Below, piece after piece: positions 20,158-27,442 of a stretch of DNA of 27,442 nucleotides. This DNA is from Gnetum montanum. Its lineage: Eukaryota; Streptophyta; Gnetopsida; Gnetales; Gnetaceae. The stretch spans positions 56,752 to 84,193 of the forward strand of contig MNCI01030541.1 in assembly GCA_015680685.1 (NCBI GenBank), read 5' to 3'. A program made the translations under genes and the position numbers. The notes under the pieces are model-generated. The model made no database searches, was not told the DNA's origin, and saw nothing but the letters and a program-made list of their open reading frames with translations. Positions within the stretch are counted from its first letter, which is position 1. The number at the start of each line of letters is the position of its first letter.

Positions 20158-20950
20158 TGATGAGTTGCCATTTAACCCAGCTGCGATATCGCATACGCGA
20201 TATCACAGCCTGTCTCCTCATCTATAAATAAGAGGTAGGCAGTTCCGATGGGAGCAGTTATTTTTAGAGTTAAGTTTGATTTTAGTTTTTTCTTTTCTTC
20301 TCAACCCTTTTCCTCCCAGTGTATGCCCACAATGTGGTGATTGTAATTGTACGACATCCTTTATTCGAGTGTGATGTACTTGGACACGCACATGACTGGA
20401 AATAAAGATCGAGGTTACTTCATCATTGCAGCATTCACTTAGCTTAATTATTTACTTAATTATTAATTACTGCATTCTTAGTTAATCTCTTCTTACCCTT
20501 ATCTCCTGTTAAATGTGGAATGAGTACGACTTGATTACGAGCATTTAAGTGTGACTACTTGGTAACCTAGTAGCGCACCCAGGATCTGCGCTTGGTAATC
20601 CCAGTGGTAGTCGTGCACGAAGTCCAAGATGTGTATGGATAATTGAGGAAGGGATGCTCATCACACTTAGGCTAGCTAGATTATCTCTCACCCTTCCTCT
20701 CTTAGCTTAGCCAATATTACTTTCCATTGTCCTCAGGAGTAGCATTAGCATAGAAACACATCATACACCTCACTCTGGACTAAACCATACGTGATAAAGC
20801 TAATACTTGTCTATGTGGGAAGACAGCGAACTGCAACCCACGAGTAATTGTCTAGATACCACAACTAGCCTGTCTACGGAGTTTGACCGGATTGCACGTG
20901 TAACGCATGTATTCATATGGTTGAGTGTAGGGGAACCTCACCACTCATCA
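20158..20950 (+). mobile_element. 5' LTR of element C
   Basis: 793 bp, TGATGAGTTGCC to CCACTCATCA. A TATA box TATAAATA lies at 20223-20230 and an AATAAA signal at 20401-20406. The region from 20520 matches copy D from base 1. U3 is shorter than in B, with two GATATC palindromes instead of three or four. Confidence 0.92.
20185..20204 (+). promoter_or_regulatory. U3 palindrome GATATCGC-ATAC-GCGATATC
   Basis: 8-bp arms around a 4-nt centre, 18 bp upstream of the TATA box. A related arrangement recurs inside the element at 24440-24473, followed by CCTGTC and a TATA box in both places. A regulatory role is inference. Confidence 0.55.
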
Positions 20951-20951
20951 T

Positions 20952-20969
20952 TGGCGCTGTTGTCGAGGA
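20952..20969 (+). other. Primer-binding site, tRNA-Asp type, decayed
   Basis: TGGCGCTGTTGTCGAGGA matches the tRNA-Asp complement at 15 of 18 bases. The three mismatches are C-to-T or G-to-A. It is one base from the LTR. Confidence 0.88.
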
Positions 20970-22691
20970 TGGTGCTAGCTATCTAGATTAGTTATATCAT
21001 ACAAGGTCACTGTATAGGACTTAACGATATATCTTCTACGAAAAAAAAAATTATAAAAAGTCACATATAAATTCACACACAATTTCACAACCATGCCCCT
21101 CCTACAAGATTATAATAATGCCACACCTAGTGAGGAAGTTCATTGGAGAACCAATGAATTATATGACAATGAAGATTGGAGTACACAACTTGAAGTGGGG
21201 GTTTCTTATAAACATGAACGAAGGCAACATCATCCCAATGCATGAAAGAATAACTTACCCAATGATGATGAACCCCTACTGGCCACTACAAGCCTAATGC
21301 AAATACAAGAGGCGGTTCGAATCTCCCGTAGGCATCATAAAGAGAGTCGTCTACCCAGGCTCGGTTTAAACAACTTTCCCAATTTTTTAGGAGGCTATGA
21401 CTTAGATCCACAACAACAATTACAAGCCTTCTACGATGCCTACACATGGAACAACATTGATAACGGTTGGCAAAAACTCAAGCTCTTTCCTATGACACTC
21501 ATTGGCCAATCAAAAGTATGGTATAAATCGTTAAAACCAAATTCAATACGACACTAGCCAACAATGGTAGAACTCTTTAGCGAAAGATATCAAACCTATG
21601 CAAGAGTGTCAGCATTGAGGAAACAAATCCAAGAGTGGAAACAAGAATAACATGAACCCTTGGACATGGCCTTAGAAAGATATTATGCACTATTAAACAA
21701 TTGTCCAAGCCATGAGTTCTCTGAGGAAAGACTAATGTATCATATCATTGATGGGCTTCGTGATGAAATAAGAGAAACCCTAGGGATGTATGCCCAAGGT
21801 AAACTATACGAACTATGAACCCATCAAGTCCAAGAGTTTATTAAGCGGGTAGCAAAAGAAGAAGGAGAAATGGCTAGATGGGAGAGTGTTGAAAAACATG
21901 AATGGGACCAAAATCTCAACTTAACAAAGGTTCGTAATCACAAAAAGGAGAAATCAACCAATCTCAAGGAGGAAGAACCCTCTTTTCCAGTACAACAATC
22001 ATTAGAGGAAGTCAAGGCAAAGATTAATAAGATGTTGGAATGGACACATAAAAAGTGTGGAGAATATATCAATATCATTGGAGATAGAGTTTTGACAACC
22101 CAAGAAGCAAGACAAAGTATCACTAGACAATTAGGAAGAAGGGATGAAGAACACAAGAGCTCAACTGCCAATCATACGTATGAATGCAACATTTTCCTGT
22201 ACGATCACCCCAAGGGCCAATGCCCAATCTTGTTACATTTATATGAGCATTGGGGAAGCACGTTACACCCAGAGTTCGTACAGAGATACTTTGTTCGATC
22301 ACAATGACAACAATCCCAGTCGTGGGGGAAGCCACCCCTAAACTGGAGACACCCTTCGTATCCTCCGAATCCAAATGCTTATCTAGTCCAATACCCTATT
22401 TCTCCAACTGGGCCGACATACTCTATCTCACCACATTACTATTCTTCTCAATACTATCAACCCATGTCCTCAACACAACCACTGCCTTGTGCACCACACA
22501 CTTCTCTTAATTTTCAACATTCTCATCCTTTCCCTTCTACATCGCCACCAACTATTCCTAAGGTGTCTGCACCACAGCAACAACCTCTAAACATTACTTG
22601 TGCTACTATTGCCAACAGCAGTGAGAGACCTCAGCAACCTTGAAGGCATCCCTTCTTTAGAAATGACCCTAGGAAGGGACAACACAATTCC

Positions 22692-22786
22692 CTTCCTCAA
22701 CTGTTTAGTTATGGGGGATATCCCCCATTCTAGTAACACGCAGGATTAATAACTACTTTTCATTTTCTTTTTCTTTAATTTTACAN
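22692..22786. repeat. Gag-end duplication ending at an N
   Basis: 22692-22785 repeats 23034-23127 with two differences and stops at N 22786. In element B the gag tail is continuous, without this insertion. Probably an assembly joint. Confidence 0.75.
22711..22728. repeat. 18-bp perfect palindrome, gag tail of C (first)
   Basis: Same ATGGGGGATATCCCCCAT as at 6001-6018, here within the duplicated piece before the N. Confidence 0.9.
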
Positions 22787-23051
22787 CGTAACACTCCAAC
22801 AACCATACAGCCCAATGAATACAGCCATGGAGGACGACATCCTGATCCTTGCATACCATCTTACGGTCCCAGATATCATAGTGGGTCAACTCTTTATCCG
22901 GGAACTACATCTTATAAATTACCCCACTATGCTTACTATAATCAGGTGTGTGAACCCCGATGGGGTAAGTATGATCGGGTCCCAATATTTCTAACATGCA
23001 AGGATCCTCATCTTCCATTTATTAATCCTTACCATCCTCAACTATTTAGTT

Positions 23052-23069
23052 ATGGGGGATATCCCCCAT
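23052..23069. repeat. 18-bp perfect palindrome, gag tail of C (second)
   Basis: The palindrome sits over the YGGYPP codons just before the gag stop. It is identical in B, although neighbouring sequence differs. Confidence 0.9.
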
Positions 23070-23089
23070 TCTAGTAACATGCAGGATTA

Positions 23090-23212
23090 ATAACTACTTT
23101 TCATTTTCTTTTTCTTTAATTTTACAACTTTTTGTTTTCCAATTTTTCATTTTTCAATTTCTTGTTTTATCTTTTTACATTTTTATAAGTAATCTTGTCT
23201 ACGAATAAAACA
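23090..23212 (+). promoter_or_regulatory. T-rich tract and AATAAA signal after gag
   Basis: About 100 bases of T-rich sequence are followed by GAATAAAACACTCATG (AATAAA near 23204). Copy B keeps the same AATAAAACACTCATG on its minus strand. It could end a gag-only transcript; not proven. Confidence 0.4.
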
Positions 23213-24430
23213 CTCATGTGGCTCGTTGGTTGAGGTGTGTTCTATGTTATCAAGTCTCAAGCGATCAATTATGTGGATAGTGAGCCATTACACCCACTCA
23301 TCCATTCTACAAATAAGAGGTTCTGATCGAGTGTACAGTGATATTCTTGACATTTTTAAAAACTTAAAATTAATTTTTTGTTCATTGTACCCGAAATGAA
23401 GAAGGATGGATCAAGAGGGAATGATTAGGGTGTGACATTAAGGGGACTTGGGGATTCGATTTGGTGACGTCTTTGGGAGTTGTCATGCAACGTGGTTGTA
23501 CTAAGATCCTTGTAGATCTAACGAAAATGGGAGTAAGAGTAATCAAAAAGGGCACTCAAAAATCCAATGTTGTTCTAGGGGGTCCCACTGGAAAGACATG
23601 CACCCATGCTTGAAGGTTGGTGGCTTCTCTGGATTTAGCAATAAAAAAAAAAGAAAAACAAAGGAAGTGCCACAAAACAAAAATCTCTCCTCCCTTGAAC
23701 AAAATGCTAAGTGATCATACGCCTTGTTGTTCTGGTACTCTCATAGTCACTCATCATGGGATGAAACAATGCAGTGTCACTGATCAGAGGAATAGACTTG
23801 GTCCTGATCTTGGAATGATGGGTTAATGACACATTAATCATGCTTTACACGCAGGATTCATTGTGCCCTAGGTCAGTTACCTCATGTCCCAATCTCTATA
23901 GTCCCTTCTATAGTTCGTCTCATCTCACTGTTCATCTAATTGTAGCTCGTGTCTTGTGTAACGTAGAATTCTTACCTCATTCTGGTGATATTTACATGTG
24001 TGTGTTTTGTGGAATCGGTGTGGATTACATTTAACCCTTTGAGTGCCCACGGACACTTTTAAGTGTGGTTACACAAGGGCATTAAAGGTTGGAACCTACT
24101 TTGGGGAGGATCCACTTACGTAAGTTTTGTAATTTGCACTCATAACCCATCTTCCACACACCATTTATTACCCTTAGCATATTTCCAACAATTTTCTTTC
24201 CTTTATTACTATCCCTCTGATTCAACGTTCCTATGAACCATCACATAGCCTTTTTCTCTACCATCCGAGGTCCTTATTGATAAATTCCACACCATCATAA
24301 TTATTTGTGCCTTTCGAACTAATTCAATTACCCTAGAACCTCTTAACAATAGCCCCATGTCCTTAATTCCTATTTTTAATTCCAAAAATAGCTTTAAAAA
24401 TTCGGTATCTTTTATTGTGCCCAATATCAC
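23213..24430 (+). other. Non-coding interval between gag and ORF2 of C
   Basis: It is homologous to B's interval. CTACAAATAAGAGG near 23312 resembles the LTR's TATA region (CTATAAATAAGAGG). GGGTGTGACATTAAGGGG near 23427 looks like an LTR left edge preceded by purines. Small open frames such as 23840-24034 are not biased by codon position against B. Confidence 0.5.
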
Positions 24431-24439
24431 TAGGGCCGC

Positions 24440-24496
24440 AATATCGCGTATGCGATGTATTGTACGCGATATCGCATCCTGTCCAACTATAAAAAG
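24440..24496 (+). promoter_or_regulatory. Internal promoter-like segment: palindrome plus TATA box
   Basis: AATATCGCGTA (24440-24450) pairs with TACGCGATATC (24463-24473), 10 of 11 bases. GCATCCTGTCC and TATAAAAAG (24488-24496) follow. The LTR has GATATC palindrome, CAGCCTGTC and TATAAATAAG in the same order at 20185-20231. ORF2's ATG is about 500 bp downstream. In B this exact motif is absent and TATATATA stands at the matching place, so the element is not fixed in the family. Confidence 0.5.
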
Positions 24497-24989
24497 ATGA
24501 TCCCCCCACAACACTTAGCATCATTTTTCGCAAATCATGTGGGGGATTTTTTCAAATTTTTCTCTACAACTTGCGAGTGTGACACCCTTGCTTTTCTACC
24601 TATATCTCGCTTGTTGGTACTCCGATTTTTATTTCGTCTAAACCTACTTGAACCCAGAGTGTTCATCTTAGTCATGGGGGAGGGACATACGCCGAATAGC
24701 GTATAACTTTTTTGGAATTTTTCATCGCCCAAAGGACATTATCAAGGGTAATTAGTTGTAAAATTAAGAATAAAATGTGTCAAAAACAATTTCATCCCCT
24801 TAGGTACATTGGGAAACTAAAATTGGAAACCACCTAAGCAAAGAGGACTCAACATTATAATCTTTCGAGGACATGTTCTTCCAATAATTAACATCACATA
24901 GAAATAAAGTAAATCTATTAAGGCAAGTAGTAAGGCATAACCTAACTTTTATAACAACCTTACTACTGATTGGCCACATGTGATTGCAA
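24497..24989 (+). other. Presumed leader of ORF2
   Basis: It is conserved with B (for example CTCCGATTTT, CTACTTGAACCCAGAGTGTTCA). It ends in GTGATTGCAA directly before ATG in C and GTGATTGCAG in B, the latter like a splice acceptor. No protein-like conservation. Confidence 0.4.
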
Positions 24990-27442
24990 ATGACCATGAA
25001 ACGCGAACAACAGGAAGGTCTTGCTTAAGGTACGATCAAATGAACTAGGAGAGGCGAAGAGCAAGTCCTTGTTGGACAACATGCGGAGTAGGAGGAAAAA
25101 TCATTTAGCATTCATCAAGAGGACCCTCCTACTGTACAGTCTGGGCAGGCAGAAGGAGGAGCTGCTGCAACACCTAAATAGGGACAACATCTCACGTTGC
25201 CCCAGGATTTTGTTCAGGCTATCCACGAAAGGTCCACATTCACTGTGGGATTGTGGAATTAAATTTTGAATCTTTTGTAGAGTTCACTCTTGAGGCTGTT
25301 AGGGATCACCTCAAAGGGTCTCCCTTATGGCCTACCCTCTCTGAAAGTAGTGCTTGGTACCTAGGGGAGACGTACTAATTCTGGCACAATAAAGAACAAG
25401 GCACCACTGTTAATATTTGTGATGTGATAGTCAATTTCTCCACGCAAGCCATTTCAGAAGTATTAAACATTGTGAATATAGGGCTCCAGGTTACTCAATT
25501 GTCTACCCGTTAAGACCCCGATGTGAGACAAGTTTGGTTGGAAAGGTCATATGACAGGGATAAGACATTTGGAGAGCTGACGACGGAAGAAAGGATCTAT
25601 TTCAAAATTGGAACGTATCACCTCTTCCCCAAGAAGGGCTTAAAAAGAATCTCAACATATGCAGCAAGAGGCTATGCAGTGCTAATGGGAAAGGTTAATG
25701 CTAACCTACCTCATTTATACTTGACGGAGATCCTAAGGTGGTTCGAGGAATGGAAGACAGGGAAGATGGCGTTGCCCTTTCCTTGCCTTATCAGGAAGCT
25801 ATGCCAATGTACTGGTATTAGGGGATACACTAATGATGTCCTCCGAAAAGCCCAAAATGCTTCATATGCTAAACTGTTAAAGCCACTAGTCGCAAGGAAA
25901 ATCACTGGTGAGACGCTAGGACCAGAACAAGAAGAAGAACAAATGGCTAGACCAACTGCAACTCAACTTGCAGGACCTAGCCAACTTCCAAGTATAGAAC
26001 CCAGCCAACAACAGGAAGTAGGACCTAGCATAGGCCAGGATCAATCACCGTCACCGCAAGATTACAAACCGTCGATGAGCCATCTCAGGGCCATCGCTGA
26101 GATGGTCAGTTGGGGAAGTCGTGACGATGCAAATCTCTTCTGTGTCATTGATGATGCCATACAACCCATAGTTTCTTTGGATCGTGCAAGGGGTGAAGTG
26201 TCTATTCATATAGAAGGAGAGGAAAGTACTTGGTCACAATAGATCTCGAGAAACGCTGCATCTTTCCAAGTGCAATTAGAAAATGGTGAAGGGGCCACAG
26301 TGGTGGTCATGCAACACCAGGATGCAGTGGAAGTCGCAGAAGTGGTTGCAGACCACATTAAAGAATCGTTTAATGTACTTGTTGTACCATCGGTAGATCT
26401 CACAGGAGCATGGGATGCTCAAACTTTGGCCAGAACCTCAATGACTCCTGTGGAACATGAGGATGTGCTTAATCGATTGCTACAAATAGGACAAGTAATG
26501 ACGTCCCTATTTAACATCCCTCAGGATGTTACAGCAATTCAATTAGACCTCATTTCCACTAAGGGGAAGCTGGTCTTAACAGAAGTGAGGGCCGAGCATG
26601 CTGAAGCAGAGGTGTAGAAATTACAAGAAAAGCTCGTAGCCCTACAAGCAGCACAGTGGGACCCTTTGCAATTTGTTCCCGCAGACCAGCTGGACAATTT
26701 CAAAACTGAGCAACTAACCAAGCTACTGATGGAGAATAAAAATGTGGTTGAAGAAAAAGAGAAGGTTTTTTGGGATGCCTCTACAGCACAGGCGCAAACT
26801 CATGCGCATATCAAGGCACTCAAAGCCTTACAGAAGGAAAACAAGTAGCTTGTTACCGACAACCTTCGGTTGACTGCTATGAAGAAGCAAAAGAATGTTC
26901 TCGAAGAACATTTTCATCAGTTGCGAGAACAGTTCATCCAGGTCAACCAAGACATGAGCCATTTAGCCAGGGAGAACCGAACCCTCTCAATGGAGGAGGT
27001 ACGCGCAATCCGTCAAAATATAGCTATCGAAATAAGTGTGTGGAAAAATGAGGCTAAACAGCATGAAAAGCTAAAGGAGAACTTCCGAGACTAGTGGGGA
27101 TGTACAAATAGATCCTGGAGAAGGAGATCCATATGGCCAAGGCCCACATCAATGCTATCAGTGCTCAACACACTGACTGGCGGGCCATATTGGACACATA
27201 TGCCTTAGCCCACCAGGCAGAAGTTAAGAACCGAGACCTGCAGATCCAAGATCTTACAGAATACATGGAGTTGGCAAACTTGCTGTATGCTAACCTTGCC
27301 ATGTTAACAACAGGGTGCCTGAGAACAGAGCTCGAGCAACAGGGTGCTACCACCCACATCAAATATGAAACGGAATTTGTAGAACGCAAGAAGATGTTGC
27401 AAAGACTAGAGATTGCAAATTCTGAACTTGAGGTGGTGAAAG
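24990..27442 (+). pseudogene. ORF2: plant transposon protein-like domain plus long coiled coil
   Basis: The start ATG at 24990 (or 24996) matches the B copy. An acidic Glu/Gln-rich N-terminus (stops at 25026, 25041, 25089, 25179) and a 1-nt loss near 25240 precede the main frame, 25264-27094. That frame reads FVEFTLEAVRDHLKGSPLWP, then VNICDVIVNFSTQAISEVLN, then a W-rich helix, and MALPFPCLIRKLC followed by a TGI turn. This order resembles the 'putative plant transposon protein' family (PF20167-like, from memory). A Pro/Gln/Ser linker (about 25940-26070), a mixed region to about 26600 and a Glu/Lys/Gln-rich coiled coil (26620 onward) follow. Further stops: 25376, 25511, 26240, 26615, 26846, 27092. 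A frameshift near 27090 leads into another coiled-coil frame with a stop at 27109, open from 27112 to the edge. No enzyme motif. Function unknown; it is not pol. Confidence 0.7.

Larger units (their letters stand above)
21093..23074 (+). pseudogene. gag: Gag of element C (Athila/Tat-like), decayed
   Basis: The start ATG at 21093 begins a single reading frame that runs to 22733. It is broken by TGA 21243, TAG 21555, TAA 21648, TGA 21816, TGA 22305 and TGA 22641. The capsid-like domain (21297-21815) has LKLFPMTLIGQSKVWYKSL, LERYYALLNNCPSH and the MYHIIDGL turn, close to copy B. A charged helical part (21870-22140) and a Pro/Ser/Tyr/Gln-rich tail follow. The tail sequence resumes after the N at 22786 and ends again at SYGGYPPF plus stop (23072-23074). 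The 22692-22785 piece is a misplaced second copy of that end. No CCHC zinc knuckle is seen. Several stops are explained by CGA-to-TGA, CAA-to-TAA or TGG-to-TAG changes when compared with B. Confidence 0.87.
20158..27442 (+). mobile_element. Family A Gypsy element, copy C (5' LTR to window edge)
   Basis: The order is 5' LTR (20158-20950), primer-binding site, gag, a non-coding interval with promoter-like signals, and ORF2 still open at the window edge. It is inserted in the Copia integrase in the same orientation. The layout is the same as in B, but ORF2 is not internally deleted. No reverse transcriptase or integrase lies between gag and ORF2. A pol gene further right cannot be excluded from this copy alone, but B, which is complete, has none. 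One N (22786) lies inside. Confidence 0.88.

Noticed and set aside
23840-24034. 64-codon open frame, with a similar 86-codon frame at 5017-5277 (minus) in element B
   Set aside because: The two are alike, but by eye their differences fall on codon positions 1 and 2 at least as often as on position 3, and C has a TGA where B has CGA just upstream. This is shared non-coding ancestry, not a maintained protein.
24455-24706. 83-codon open frame with a counterpart at 4120-4377 in element B
   Set aside because: Only the later half is alike, the beginnings are unrelated, and it lies in the presumed leader around the TATA box. No recognisable domain.
26206-26403. Minus-strand frames over the right end (also 25711-25905, 26539-26721, 27165-27389)
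   Set aside because: They are shadows of the plus-strand ORF2 frame, which has the domain rows and coiled-coil pattern.

Overview
The window is repeat-rich, AT-rich nuclear DNA from a land plant, probably one with a large genome. It looks like intergenic DNA built from nested and decayed retrotransposons. I found no intact host gene, rRNA gene, functional tRNA gene or CRISPR array. The plant call rests on a Ty3/Gypsy primer-binding site matching plant tRNA-Asp, a Ty1/Copia primer-binding site matching initiator tRNA-Met, an Athila/Tat-like gag, and an additional ORF that resembles the 'putative plant transposon protein' domain. The species cannot be named from the sequence.

The dominant resident is one Gypsy LTR family (called family A here) with LTRs of about 0.8-0.85 kb that begin TGATGAG and end CTCATCA. 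It appears three times. Copy D is the last 433 bp of an LTR at the left edge (+). Copy B is a complete element at 2035-8937 (-), with both LTRs, a primer-binding site and a near-perfect 5-bp target duplication. Copy C begins at 20158 (+) and runs off the right edge. Two diverged LTR relatives lie at 11614 and 17276 (-). B and C carry gag, then a long non-coding stretch, then a second reading frame (ORF2). ORF2 joins a plant-transposon-protein-like domain to a long coiled coil. Neither copy shows protease, reverse transcriptase, RNase H or integrase between gag and the window's end or the 3' LTR, so the family looks non-autonomous. Both copies carry stops and frameshifts and are dead as written.

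Layout: 1-433 LTR end of D; 434-2034 tRNA-derived SINE fragments, a TTA microsatellite and AT-rich DNA; 2035-8937 element B; 8938-11613 a dense SINE field with an 85-bp-arm hairpin and one SINE with a perfect 15-bp target duplication; 11614 onward a diverged LTR inserted in a SINE; 12810-14680 AT-rich DNA with two small tandem repeats; 14680-15730 a decayed gag of another Gypsy lineage; 15731-17275 nothing recognisable; 17276-17503 an old LTR remnant; 17703-17880 a SINE; 18320-20157 the 5' LTR and integrase part of a Copia element; 20158-27442 element C, inserted into that Copia integrase and still in progress at the right edge.

The most interesting item is the domain combination and layout of family A. 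It has gag with its own downstream polyadenylation-like signal, then an internal promoter-like segment in C that repeats the LTR's GATATC palindrome plus TATA box, then ORF2. Five single-base Ns inside B and C sit next to local duplications and look like assembly joints.
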